A stretch of 64,000 nt of DNA from assembly GCF_009363535.1 (NCBI RefSeq), contig NZ_CP045369.1, positions 517,501 to 581,500 on the forward strand, read 5' to 3'. Source of the stretch: Microbulbifer sp. THAF38 (GTDB lineage: Bacteria; Pseudomonadota; Gammaproteobacteria; Pseudomonadales; Cellvibrionaceae). The translations under genes and the position numbers were made by a program. The notes below the pieces were generated by a model. That model saw nothing but the letters and a program-made list of their open reading frames with translations, was not told the DNA's origin and made no database searches. Positions 1 to 9,648 of this stretch are shown here, piece after piece; position 1 is the stretch's first letter, and every line of letters starts with the position of its first letter.

Positions 1-1109
<1,109 letters not shown>

Positions 1110-1311
1110 ACAACAGAGATGGTTACTAACGACTAGCTAAGCTAGCGGATTGTGAGTAAGAGACATACAATCGCTTGCGGTGTATTACTACAGATTTTTT
1201 CACCGACCTTATTTGGGTTGACTGTTAACTGAGAAAAACTCAGTGGCAAACGGACAGTCAAACGGCAGCGCAGGGCAAACGCCCATAAGACCAAGCCAAC
1301 CCAAGCCAGTT
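1110..1311 (+). other. 23S-5S transcribed spacer
   Basis: About 200 bases lie between the mature 23S end and 5S. No tRNA cloverleaf was found. The stretch contains inverted repeats such as ACTGAGAAAAACTCAGT near 1228-1244, which probably belong to processing stems. It reads as ordinary rRNA operon spacer. Confidence 0.6.
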
Positions 1312-1430
1312 TGCCTGACGACAATAGAGTTGTGGAACCACCTGATCCCTTGCCGAACTCAGAAGTGAAACGCAACATCGCCGATGGTAGTGTGGGGTCT
1401 CCCCATGTGAGAGTAGGTCATCGTCAGGCT
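1312..1430 (+). rRNA. rrf: 5S ribosomal RNA
   Basis: The terminal helix is formed by GCCTGACGAC at 1313-1322 and GTCGTCAGGC-type sequence ending near 1429. The conserved internal block with CCGAACTCAGAAGTGAAAC lies at about 1355-1373. Length is about 117-119 nt, normal for 5S. It is the last gene of the rRNA operon and is followed directly by a strong terminator. Confidence 0.96.
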
Positions 1431-1440
1431 TCTAATCCGA

Positions 1441-1470
1441 AAGGGCCACCCAATGGGTGGCCCTTTTTTT
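1441..1470 (+). terminator. Rho-independent terminator of the rRNA operon
   Basis: The stem AAGGGCCACC / GGGTGGCCCTT closes a short AAT-containing loop and is followed by a run of seven or more T. It sits about 10 bases after 5S. Confidence 0.93.
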
Positions 1471-2182
1471 ATGTGTGAAAGAATTAATAAAAATAATAAA
1501 AGCGGAAAATAAAAAAATAGAGTTGGAAGAAAAATCCGCTCTAGAGAAAAATAAAATTCCGGCCAAACCCCAGTCGAATTTTTACTCGCAATACTCTCGC
1601 TGAAAAATCCAACTCGACAGAAAAACCAGAAAAATTCTAAGCTTCCACAAAAATTGGAACAGCTTCCGACCCTCTAAACAAAGCAGTTTTCTCAACATTT
1701 ACGTTAAGCAAAAAATAGAAAATACAGAAAAACCTGTCGCTTTATTTGATCCTTAGATCAGATACAGCAAAAAAATCCTCCAAAATTAAAAAATAATCTC
1801 CAGTACATAAAAGCCATTGCACTGAAAAAACTGACACAACAATACCAATAAAAAACCGGTGATTTTTTGCACGTTTTGGTGAGCCTGAGCAACCACGGGC
1901 CCTGGCGCTGATATACCGCAGTTATGCACAAGTCTATCCAGGCTTTCTGTTAGTAAAGTCAGCCTGTGGAAAATGGATAAAGGGCTGGTGCTTTTTTACC
2001 CGTTGAAAAGGGCCCCACGGAAACAGGGGCCTGAGCGTGGATATCCCGGAGTTATACACAGGTCTGTCCATGGAATCTGTTAGTAACAGCCTGTTAATAG
2101 AATTGTCATTATGGGGAAACAGAGATTTGCTGTGGATATATGGGGAAATGGGATGGGCTTGATCGCATCAGCTAGAAGGCAA
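1471..2182. other. Non-coding gap, AT-rich, with DnaA-box-like sites
   Basis: No credible ORF lies here. Roughly 1471-1860 is strongly AT-rich with many A-runs. A small palindrome, TGATC-CTTA-GATCA, lies at 1747-1760. From about 1890 the composition changes and an imperfect duplication with DnaA-box-like nonamers follows (annotated separately). Function is unknown. Confidence 0.6.
1892..2095. repeat. Imperfect tandem duplication, period 130 bp, with DnaA-box-like nonamers
   Basis: Copy 1 (about 1892-1970) and copy 2 (about 2022-2095) align at a fixed offset of 130. Shared elements are GGGCCTGGCG/GGGCCTGAGCG, GATATACC/GATATCCC, GTTATGCACA/GTTATACACA, GTCTATCCA/GTCTGTCCA, CTGTTAGTAA and AGCCTGT. 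The nonamers TTATGCACA (1922-1930) and TTATACACA (2052-2060) fit the DnaA-box form TTATNCACA. Reverse-strand relatives TGTGGAAAA (1965-1973) and TGTGGATAT (2131-2139) lie nearby. The repeat is seen directly; a DnaA-binding role is inferred. Confidence 0.6.
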
Positions 2183-2205
2183 TAAAAAGCCCCACAAGGG
2201 GCTTT
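2183..2205 (-). terminator. Rho-independent terminator for the minus-strand hypothetical gene
   Basis: Read on the minus strand, AAAGCCCC-TTGT-GGGGCTTT is followed by TTATT. It lies about 30 bases beyond the stop codon of the gene at 2237-3211. Confidence 0.85.
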
Positions 2206-2236
2206 GAAGAGGCTTTAGAGGTAGCTGGTATTTGTG

Positions 2237-3211
2237 TTACGCCATTTGTTCGTAGGCATTATCAGGAACCAGGTCGTATTGCATTTCCTTCAAGCTTAAT
2301 TCATCGAGAGGGACGAGAGCAGAAGGAAGAGAAAACCGCCGAATCGGCGAGTCCCCATGGCAGTCCATGACTTCGATATCTTCTAAGCTCTCCTGCAATT
2401 TATGCAACAAACTCTTCAGGTGCGTTGCACTCGCCGAGGATAGCGATTGGTAATCGTATGTGCCATCGAGCTTAACAAAACGTGCCTCATTGCCAGCCTC
2501 TTCTATTCGGAGCCAGGCTGCACCTTTATTTGTACTTGGATCGCCAAGGATCATAGGCCCGAGAGGGTCCTCATAAACGGGAACTAGCTCTGTTTCTTTC
2601 GGAGATAGCAGGGTACCCACCCAGACCCAGCCAGAGAGGCTTATACGGCTTAATTGCCATTCACATAACCAGACAGTTTGATCGTCATCTATGCGAAATT
2701 CCCGGTAGTCTCGCTGGCCGAGATAATTGTCGAAAGAGACTTTGGCACTGGGGTTGTCTCTGCGAAAGCTGTGTAGTTGCTGGGTCATTTCATAATTGAC
2801 TTCCCAGTGCTTTTTTAAACGCCACTGCATGGGGTATTGGCCCCACTCGACAATGTACTCTTCCCGTTCAGAAATGGTTTCAACTACCCGCCAGAAAGCA
2901 CCATCAATCAGTATGCAGGTTTCACCGATTTTGCAGCCGGGTGCAATAAAGCTGCACTCTGGCGATGTCTCAGAGGCGCTGACGATATGCTCGGCGCGTC
3001 CCTCGATAACCTCATACCAGGGAAAACCATGGCGAAGTGGGGGAGGGAAAGCCAGTGCAGGTCGGCCGCCAAGTAAGCGGCGGAAAAGTACCGATTTTTC
3101 AATTTCCAGGTCAGAAAGTGTATACCCCTCCTGCTGGGTGATCTGGCCCCAGGCAAAAGCGGCTCGAATTAAATGTTTTTCACGGTCTGAAAAGCTCATG
3201 GGTGCAGTCAT
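2237..3211 (-). CDS. Hypothetical protein, function not recognised
   Basis: The product is a soluble protein of about 324 residues with no signal peptide or membrane segment. It is rich in Trp, Glu and Asp (for example WRVVETI, WVWVGTLL, EWQLSRISLSGW), and the middle part looks beta-rich. I recognise no family. Start choice is uncertain: a TTG at 3217, an ATG at 3211 or an ATG at 3199 (MSFSDREK) are all in frame and none has a clear ribosome site. It stands alone, divergent from the hydrolase/ABC operon to its right and closed by its own terminator. Normal-looking codon use and an intact long frame argue that it is real. Confidence 0.75.
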   Translation of the reverse strand: MTAPMSFSDREKHLIRAAFAWGQITQQEGYTLSDLEIEKSVLFRRLLGGRPALAFPPPLRHGFPWYEVIEGRAEHIVSASETSPECSFIAPGCKIGETCILIDGAFWRVVETISEREEYIVEWGQYPMQWRLKKHWEVNYEMTQQLHSFRRDNPSAKVSFDNYLGQRDYREFRIDDDQTVWLCEWQLSRISLSGWVWVGTLLSPKETELVPVYEDPLGPMILGDPSTNKGAAWLRIEEAGNEARFVKLDGTYDYQSLSSASATHLKSLLHKLQESLEDIEVMDCHGDSPIRRFSLPSALVPLDELSLKEMQYDLVPDNAYEQMA

Positions 3212-3352
3212 GGGCAAGCTAAAACAGAAACCTTACCACTGAGCGCAGATGGGTGCTAATGCAATTCTTCGATTGAGAGCTGTATAGGACATGGATACAG
3301 GAAGTTGGATACACTGCTGTGATCGACACCATAGGTTAAGGAGAATAATGTC

Positions 3353-4813
3353 GTGTTTGGTGTTAAAAGGCCGCTAAATGACATAGCCATAGTATGTAGC
3401 CTGTTATTCGCATCGGTCTCGGTCTCGCAAGAATTGTCTGGTGCTCAGGATTGCTATTTGGATGGCTGGAGACATCCACTACAGTGTGAGCGAATTCCAG
3501 TGGGTGAGGGAGATAGTAAAGTTGAATTGGCGGTATTTGTTTCACCGGCTTTAGATAAGGCAGAGCGCGAACCTTTATATCTTCTTGCCGGTGGGCCAGG
3601 GCAAGCGGCGAGTGATCTCGTTCCTCTACTGAATAAGTTCCGTAAAATTAATCAAAATCATGCAATCGTCATGGTAGATCGAAGAGGAACTGGACTTTCC
3701 CGGCCATTTAATTGTGGTATTGATCGGCATACGCCAATGGACTTAACGCTTATCTCCAGGGAGTTGGAACAGTGTTATCTACAGCAGGCTAACTTTGCTA
3801 ATTCCTTGAGCAGTCGACAAGCTGTTGAGGACCTGGAAGCGGTGCGAAAGCACCTCAATCACAATCGAATCTCTCTGTGGGGGGGATCCTGGGGGACGCG
3901 GACAGCGCTTCTTTATCAGCAGTGGTATCCCAACAGTTTAAAAGCTCTAGTACTTGATGCTGTAGCACCCATTGATACGAAGGTATTTCTCAGTGCGGCG
4001 GCCGCCGAAAGTGCTCTTCAAATATTGATGCGAGACTGTCAGTTCGATCCAACCTGTTCTGAGTTCGGTAACTGGAGGAAGGTTTTGGACGATCTGTTAA
4101 GTCAGTGGAGTGAGTCTATGGCAATAGACTTCCGTGATCCACTGACAGGAGAAACAATGAAATACCCAATGTCTCGTTGGGTTTTACAAAATACGATACG
4201 TACTGCGCTTTATTCTCCAGAGGCAGCTGCACAATTACCCTTTGCTATTCAGCAAGCGGGTTTGGGTAATTACAACCCTCTCGCCGGAATTGCCGGACTA
4301 TTTCCCGACTCGGCAGTAGGCATGTCCCTTGGGTTAACGCTTTCAATAGCCTGTGCGGAAGAATTATCTCGTATTACGGATGAAGAAATTTCAGCGGATA
4401 CCAGTAACACCTTTGTGGGGAATGCTTTTTTAGAGATATTTGAGCGTGGTTGTGAAGTCTGGCCAGTAGCCGATAGGCACTATGCTAAGCCACAACTCCG
4501 CGATCATCCGGTGCTGCTGATTTCCGGTGAGGCCGACCCAATCACACCGCCAAAATATGCGGAAAAGCAACTTGGCTACTTGGCCAATAAACAGCATTTG
4601 ATTATTGCCAGTGGCGGTCATATTAATTCGATGAGAGGTTGTGTTCCTCGATTGATCAAAGAGTTTCTGGACTCCCCAGAGGAAGAACTGCAAAAAACCT
4701 GTGTCAATAAAATCCAGAGGCCACCCTTTATGAGTGGAATTTATGGGCCTGAGATCATGCCGGATATAACTCCTACAGCCGAAAATGAAGAGCTTAAGGA
4801 GAAAGTGTTGTGA
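3353..4813 (+). CDS. Exported alpha/beta hydrolase, S33 peptidase-like (TAP family)
   Basis: This 486-residue protein has an N-terminal hydrophobic signal (about residues 9-25), so it is probably exported. The alpha/beta hydrolase core shows the oxyanion segment AGGPGQ (79-84), the nucleophile elbow GGSWG with Ser179, Asp395 in SGEADPITP and His423 in SGGHIN. This is the layout of proline iminopeptidase/tripeptidyl aminopeptidase-like S33 enzymes. Several cysteines (34, 45, 121, 141 and others) could form disulfides. Translation starts at a GTG preceded by TAAGGAG; an out-of-frame ATG at 3348 lies between the two. Its stop overlaps the next gene by 4 bases, so it is coupled to the ABC transporter. 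Substrate is unknown; peptide or ester hydrolysis is inferred from the family. Confidence 0.85.
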   Translation: MFGVKRPLNDIAIVCSLLFASVSVSQELSGAQDCYLDGWRHPLQCERIPVGEGDSKVELAVFVSPALDKAEREPLYLLAGGPGQAASDLVPLLNKFRKINQNHAIVMVDRRGTGLSRPFNCGIDRHTPMDLTLISRELEQCYLQQANFANSLSSRQAVEDLEAVRKHLNHNRISLWGGSWGTRTALLYQQWYPNSLKALVLDAVAPIDTKVFLSAAAAESALQILMRDCQFDPTCSEFGNWRKVLDDLLSQWSESMAIDFRDPLTGETMKYPMSRWVLQNTIRTALYSPEAAAQLPFAIQQAGLGNYNPLAGIAGLFPDSAVGMSLGLTLSIACAEELSRITDEEISADTSNTFVGNAFLEIFERGCEVWPVADRHYAKPQLRDHPVLLISGEADPITPPKYAEKQLGYLANKQHLIIASGGHINSMRGCVPRLIKEFLDSPEEELQKTCVNKIQRPPFMSGIYGPEIMPDITPTAENEELKEKVL

Positions 4814-5562
4814 TTATATTGGAAGGAGTAAATAAGCAGTTTTCTGGAAATACTGTACTTCACAATCTGCAATTTTCTGTGCCCGATGGTCGGATTACAG
4901 CCTTACTAGGAGCTAACGGTACAGGAAAAACGACATGCTTGAGAATTATTGCAGGGCTACTGAAAGCCGATAGCGGTAATGTTTCTGTAGGTGGTTTCGA
5001 TCCCTATAAAAACCCAAAGGGTGTTCGTCAGCAGCTCGGCATTGTCGGTGATAGGGAAGGGCTTTATGAGAGGCTCACCGTCGCAGAGTACTTATCCTTT
5101 TTTGCCGGTGCACAAGGATTGGCAGGGGCAGAATTGGAAAGGGCTTTACAGTCGGTGAGGGATGAGCTGGAACTATCCAGCCTTTGGAATCGCCGAACCA
5201 AGGGATTCTCCCAGGGAGAACGAATGAAAGTTTCTCTCGCCAGAGCATTGGTGCATAGACCTAGGCACTTGGTGCTTGATGAGCCAACCCGGGGGTTGGA
5301 TGTGCTTGCGGCCCGCCTGCTGCGCAAAACCCTCTTGCGGTTACGCGAAGAGGGAACGGCTATTTTATTTTCCAGCCATATTATGGCTGAAGTCCTTGAA
5401 CTTTCCGATGAGGTTTTGGTTATGGCCGAAGGTGCAATAGTGGGAAGTGGTGCCCCAATTGAGCTTATGCGGCAAACCGGTTGTGAAAATCTTGAGGATA
5501 GCTTTGTAAAGCTCGCCTACGGAAATTTGGCAGAGAGAAGTAAATATGGTGAGCCGGCATGA
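4810..5562 (+). CDS. ABC transporter ATP-binding protein (ABC-2/NatA type)
   Basis: This 250-residue ATPase has Walker A GANGTGKT (34-41), a degenerate signature FSQGERMK (about 133-140, in place of LSGGQ), Walker B HLVLDEP (153-159) and a D-loop RGLD. It resembles NatA/CcmA-type exporters. It starts at a GTG that overlaps the hydrolase stop (GTGTTGTGA context) and its own stop overlaps the permease start by 4 bases, so the three genes are translated as one coupled unit. It would power the permease encoded next. The cargo is not evident; NatAB sodium export is one family function, and peptide or antibiotic export is another. Confidence 0.92.
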   Translation: MIILEGVNKQFSGNTVLHNLQFSVPDGRITALLGANGTGKTTCLRIIAGLLKADSGNVSVGGFDPYKNPKGVRQQLGIVGDREGLYERLTVAEYLSFFAGAQGLAGAELERALQSVRDELELSSLWNRRTKGFSQGERMKVSLARALVHRPRHLVLDEPTRGLDVLAARLLRKTLLRLREEGTAILFSSHIMAEVLELSDEVLVMAEGAIVGSGAPIELMRQTGCENLEDSFVKLAYGNLAERSKYGEPA

Positions 5563-6752
5563 TGTTTTTTAAAAATAGGCTTACCCAACAAATGCGAGTA
5601 CTACTTCTCAAAGAGTTGCGCGAAGTTTGGCGAGACCGGCGCGCTTTACTGATCACACTGGGTTTTACCTTGTTGTTTCCCGCGCTGATGGTTGGCAGCG
5701 GGGCTTTATCTTTGAAGGTAATGTCTGAAACCACCTTTAATGTAGCGATTGTTGGAGCAGAGTATGCTCCTCTCTTAGAGGAGAAGTTGCAGGGAGGGGA
5801 CCTTAATGTTGAGCGATTGCAGGATGGGGTTCCACAAGCACTTTTGGCAGGTAATTATGATGTGGTTTTGCAAATAGAGGAAAGTTTTGCAGAAGATTAT
5901 CGAAGCCTGTTGTCTCCCAAGGTTTATTTGTATGTGGATAGCGCGGATCAGTCCGGTGGGCGCGGAGCACAATTGGTACAGCAGCATCTGGCACAACTTC
6001 AACAGCTGGTTGTGCAACAACGCTTAGCGGCTCGAGGTTTAGCCACACAGGTTTTAGCCCCATGGCAACTTGAAGTGAGGGATGTCAGTACGCCTTCTAG
6101 TCGAGGATTGGCAATGTGGGGGCTGATGGTTCCCGTGCTACTGATAATGGCATTACTGGTGTGTAGCGCGGCCCCCTCTATCGACACTTCTGCTGGGGAG
6201 CGTGAACGCATGACCATTGAGGTGTTGTTGCAGCAGCCTTTTAGTGGTTGGCAACTTCTAGTGGCAAAGGTTGTGGCCGTTACCAGTATTGGCTGGTTTG
6301 GTGCGCTCCTTTCACTGGCAGTTTTAACCGTTTCATTTAGCTTGCTTCCTCTGGCTGAGATTGGGGTTCGCTTTTCTGCGGGGATCTTTGAGCTCATTAC
6401 GATAAGTCTCATACTGCTCCCCCTTGCGCTTCTGATCGCTGTACTGCAGATCCTGTTGTCGTTGCGCTCCCGCTCCTTCAAGGATGCCCAGATCCAGCTG
6501 AGTATTTTGCAGGCGCTACCTGTCACACTATTAGTTGCATTAAAGCTCTCCAATATTGAGCTGGACTCTCCCTGGTGGCAGCTGACTCCGCTTATCGGGC
6601 AGCAACAGTGGTTGAGTGCGTTAATGGCCGGGGAGTCTGTTTCTGCGTTCCTGGCCATAGCTGGTTCCTTGGTCACCCTTTCTTTGGTGGGGCTGTGTAT
6701 ATTAGTAGGTGCCCGTGCTTTACGACGTGAAAGCTTACTGGGGGCAACCTAG
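5559..6752 (+). CDS. ABC-2 type transporter permease (NatB-like)
   Basis: This 397-residue membrane protein has a first membrane helix near residues 31-53, a large extracytoplasmic domain of about 130 residues, and then a cluster of about five helices from about residue 185 to the C-terminus. This is the NatB/ABC-2 layout. A conserved-looking ERERMTIEVLLQQP stretch follows the second helix, as in other ABC-2 permeases. It starts at ATG 5559 overlapping the ATPase stop. The next gene, alr, begins 25 bases downstream and may be on the same transcript. Confidence 0.9.
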   Translation: MMFFKNRLTQQMRVLLLKELREVWRDRRALLITLGFTLLFPALMVGSGALSLKVMSETTFNVAIVGAEYAPLLEEKLQGGDLNVERLQDGVPQALLAGNYDVVLQIEESFAEDYRSLLSPKVYLYVDSADQSGGRGAQLVQQHLAQLQQLVVQQRLAARGLATQVLAPWQLEVRDVSTPSSRGLAMWGLMVPVLLIMALLVCSAAPSIDTSAGERERMTIEVLLQQPFSGWQLLVAKVVAVTSIGWFGALLSLAVLTVSFSLLPLAEIGVRFSAGIFELITISLILLPLALLIAVLQILLSLRSRSFKDAQIQLSILQALPVTLLVALKLSNIELDSPWWQLTPLIGQQQWLSALMAGESVSAFLAIAGSLVTLSLVGLCILVGARALRRESLLGAT

Positions 6753-6777
6753 CTGGTGAATAGAGAGTTGTGATGGC

Positions 6778-7890
6778 ATGAACGATTTTCGCGAGGGGCT
6801 GCTGAGTATCAATTTGCAGTCCATTGCTGACAATTACCTGGATCTGACTAAGCGGTTGGCAACTGGTACCCGCTGTGGCGCAGTGGTCAAAGCCGATGCT
6901 TATGGTCTTGGTATGAGCCAGGTTGTGCCTGCTCTTTACAGGCAGGGTTGCCGAGACTTTTTTGTGGCAACTCAGACAGAAGGGGAGCGCTTGCGCAAGG
7001 AGCTGGGAGATAGTGTTCGCATTGTTATCTTGACCGGAGTACGCGCTGGTGCGGAGCTGGAGTGTGCTCGCGCAGGATTAATGCCGACGCTCTTCACTCT
7101 AGAGCAGCTTCGCAACTGGGTAGATATTTGCGCCAGTGCCAAGGTTGAGGCCCCCTGTGCGGTAAAAATAGACTCGGGTATGACCCGCCTGGGTATGGCT
7201 CCAGAGGAGTTTGACGAGTTACTAAAGGATAGTCAGTTACTGCACTCGGCGGAAATCCGTCTATTGCTGAGCCACCTTGCGTGCGCGGATGAGCCACAGC
7301 ATCCGCAAAATGATTTTCAGTTGCGTAGCTTCAAGGAAGCAGGGGAAAAACTGCGTGCGCTGTGCCCAGAGGTTCAGCTGAGCCTTGCCAATTCATCGGG
7401 CATTTTCCTCGGCGAGGACTATCACTTTGATATCGCACGACCGGGCTCTGCGCTTTATGGGGTCAATCCGATACCCGGTACCCCTAACCCAATGCGCCCC
7501 GCCGTGTCGCTGAGCCTGCCTATCGTGCAAAAGCGTTATGTCAGCCGCGAACAGTGGGTGGGTTATGGAGCGACCCAGCAGATAGCAGCGGGCAGCTGGC
7601 TGGCAGTGGCCCGCGGTGGTTATGCCGATGGGATAATCCGGGCTCAGGGCGGGCGTGGTTGTGGCTGGGCATATGGCCGCCAGCTGCCAATAATTGGCCG
7701 GATTTCCATGGATTCCACAACGTTTGATATTTCTGCGCTCTCCCAAGAAGAGCGAGAATCCCTCCAATCGATTGAGGTCCTGAACAAAGACCTAACCGTA
7801 GATGAGGTAGCTGAATACGCTGGTACCATAGGTTATGAAGTGCTGACCAGCTTAGGGCACCGCTATTTCCGTCGCTACATAAAAAGTTGA
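6778..7890 (+). CDS. alr: Alanine racemase
   Basis: This PLP-dependent enzyme makes D-alanine for peptidoglycan. The 370 residues contain the PLP lysine motif VVKADAYGLG (Lys38), the MTRLGM segment with the phosphate-associated Arg, and the second catalytic base Tyr263 in VGYGATQ. The frame is full length and intact. It starts at ATG 6778; an earlier ATG at 6772 stops at once. Its stop codon overlaps the TTG start of birA, which suggests coupling. Placing alr upstream of birA-coaX is not the usual Pseudomonas order. Confidence 0.95.
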   Translation: MNDFREGLLSINLQSIADNYLDLTKRLATGTRCGAVVKADAYGLGMSQVVPALYRQGCRDFFVATQTEGERLRKELGDSVRIVILTGVRAGAELECARAGLMPTLFTLEQLRNWVDICASAKVEAPCAVKIDSGMTRLGMAPEEFDELLKDSQLLHSAEIRLLLSHLACADEPQHPQNDFQLRSFKEAGEKLRALCPEVQLSLANSSGIFLGEDYHFDIARPGSALYGVNPIPGTPNPMRPAVSLSLPIVQKRYVSREQWVGYGATQQIAAGSWLAVARGGYADGIIRAQGGRGCGWAYGRQLPIIGRISMDSTTFDISALSQEERESLQSIEVLNKDLTVDEVAEYAGTIGYEVLTSLGHRYFRRYIKS

Positions 7891-8897
7891 TTACCTTGCT
7901 AGATACTATTGCGAAGAGTCCGCTGGAGCCGTTGCGTCCGGTATTGGAATTATTGGCTGATGGTGAAATGCACTCTGGTGAGGCCCTCGGCGCAGCCTTG
8001 GGGGTCAGTCGCGCTGCGGTTTGGAAACAGCTGCAGAAGCTTGAACAGTATGGATTGATACTGCAGTCCATTAAGGGGCAGGGTTATCGCTTGCCTGGAG
8101 GCTTGGAGCTCTTATCTGCCGAAAGTATTTACAGGGCACTCGGCGAGGAAGCTGGGGCGTTATTGCGGGAGCTGATCCTATTTGATGAGGTGGACTCCAC
8201 CAATACCCAGTTGTTATCGCTAATGGAAAAGGGCGAAGGTCATGCGGTTGCACTGCTTTCAGAGCGTCAGAGTGCAGGCCGCGGACGTCGTGGTCGCCAG
8301 TGGATTAGCCCCTATGGTGCGGGTATCAGTCTTTCTGTTGGCTGGGAGTTCAATGGCGGTGTGCAATGCCTGGAGGGGTTGAGTCTCGCCGTGGGGGTGG
8401 CCATCGCCAGGGCATTGAAGCGCTTTTCGGTACCGGATGTCCGCCTCAAGTGGCCGAATGATGTTTGGTGTCGAGGTCGAAAGTTGTCCGGTGTTTTACT
8501 GGAGTTAAAAGGCGATCTCACGGATCGCTGCGCTGTGGTGATTGGTATTGGCTTAAATAGTGGCCTGCGAAATGAGAGTGCTACTGCTATTGATCAGCCT
8601 TGGGCGGATTTGCAGCAGGTAAAGCCTGGAATTTCACGGAATCAATTGATCGCAGCGATCCTGGCTGAGCTACTGCCACTTTTATACAGTTATGCCGAAC
8701 AAGGTTTTTCTGCTTACCGAGAAGCCTGGATGCAGCTGGATCAGTTTGCCGGGCAAAAGGTTACTCTGCAGGCTGGCACCCAAACCTGGTGCGGAATTGC
8801 CGCAGGAGTCAGTGAAAAGGGTGCTTTAGAGTTAAATATTGATGGTGAGATACAACACTTCCACGGTGGGGAGATCTCTTTACGGGGGCAGGTTTGA
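7887..8897 (+). CDS. birA: Bifunctional biotin-protein ligase / biotin operon repressor
   Basis: The product (336 residues) attaches biotin to the acetyl-CoA carboxylase carrier protein and can repress biotin genes. An N-terminal winged helix (about 16-70, with LGVSRAAVWKQLQKL) precedes the ligase domain with the biotin loop GRGRRGRQW (131-139) and Lys188 in LKWPNDVW, then the C-terminal SH3-like domain. The start is a TTG at 7887 overlapping the alr stop (TTGA); the ATG at 7969 would cut the DNA-binding helix, so the upstream start is preferred. It overlaps coaX in the same way. Confidence 0.94.
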   Translation: MITLLDTIAKSPLEPLRPVLELLADGEMHSGEALGAALGVSRAAVWKQLQKLEQYGLILQSIKGQGYRLPGGLELLSAESIYRALGEEAGALLRELILFDEVDSTNTQLLSLMEKGEGHAVALLSERQSAGRGRRGRQWISPYGAGISLSVGWEFNGGVQCLEGLSLAVGVAIARALKRFSVPDVRLKWPNDVWCRGRKLSGVLLELKGDLTDRCAVVIGIGLNSGLRNESATAIDQPWADLQQVKPGISRNQLIAAILAELLPLLYSYAEQGFSAYREAWMQLDQFAGQKVTLQAGTQTWCGIAAGVSEKGALELNIDGEIQHFHGGEISLRGQV

Positions 8898-9631
8898 TTC
8901 TCGAACTGGACATCGGTAATACCCGGGGCAAGTGGCGCTTGCTGAGTGAGGGGCAGGTGCGTTCCAGAGGCAGTTTTAAAACGGCTGATCTGCGTGCGGG
9001 ACATTTGCCCGAAGGGTGGGATCTGCTGGATCCCCGGAGAGTGCGGGTGGTCAATGTGGCGGGGCCGCAAGTCGCGGAAACGCTGATTGGGCATGTACAG
9101 GAGTTGTTCTCTCTCGAGGTGGAGTTTTCCCAGGTTCTGCTGGAGTGCGCTGGAGTAGCCTGTGGCTATGACAACCATCGCCTGCTTGGCGTCGATCGCT
9201 GGCTGGCGATGCTGGCGGCTTATGATCGAGAGCGCCGGGCGGCTCTAATTGTGGACTGTGGCAGCGCAGTGACTTTGGATCTGGTCGACAATAATGGGTG
9301 TCATTTGGGGGGCTACATAGTCCCCGGTATCGGCCTTATGCAGCGCTCACTGTATCTCGATACCCACGCGGCCAAGAGTGCGCAGGATATCACCTTAATA
9401 GAGTCCCTCGGCGCCGGTCGCAGCACCGATGACGCTATTAACCGAGGCCTCCTGTTGATGGTGCTCGGAGCTATTGATCGCGCACTGGAAGAGTTGCGCG
9501 GATATTGTGAGGAGGAGCCGTTGTTATGGCTAACAGGCGGCGATGCCCCTCTATTGTCAGCACTTTACCAGCGGGAGCACCACCTGGTTCCAGAGCTGGT
9601 AATGGACGGCTTAGCATTAAGTAACCCTTGA
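8894..9631 (+). CDS. coaX: Type III pantothenate kinase
   Basis: It phosphorylates pantothenate as the first step of coenzyme A synthesis. The 245 residues carry the ASKHA-fold motifs DIGNT (6-10), GVDRW (99-103), DCGSAVT (121-127) and GGYIVPG (139-145), all diagnostic of CoaX. It begins at a TTG that overlaps the birA TGA, the second TTGA coupling in a row. In Pseudomonas birA-coaX-SPOR protein-tRNA is the same order, supporting orthology. Confidence 0.94.
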   Translation: MILELDIGNTRGKWRLLSEGQVRSRGSFKTADLRAGHLPEGWDLLDPRRVRVVNVAGPQVAETLIGHVQELFSLEVEFSQVLLECAGVACGYDNHRLLGVDRWLAMLAAYDRERRAALIVDCGSAVTLDLVDNNGCHLGGYIVPGIGLMQRSLYLDTHAAKSAQDITLIESLGAGRSTDDAINRGLLLMVLGAIDRALEELRGYCEEEPLLWLTGGDAPLLSALYQREHHLVPELVMDGLALSNP

Positions 9632-9648
9632 AAAATAAATAATGCTCT

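Noticed and set aside
1110..1311. A tRNA in the 23S-5S spacer
   Set aside because: No cloverleaf or TTCGAATC-type T arm could be found.
1471..2236. Calling the DnaA-box-like gap the chromosomal origin
   Set aside because: No dnaA, dnaN, rpmH, mnmG or parAB nearby; two boxes plus relatives are too few to claim oriC from sequence alone.
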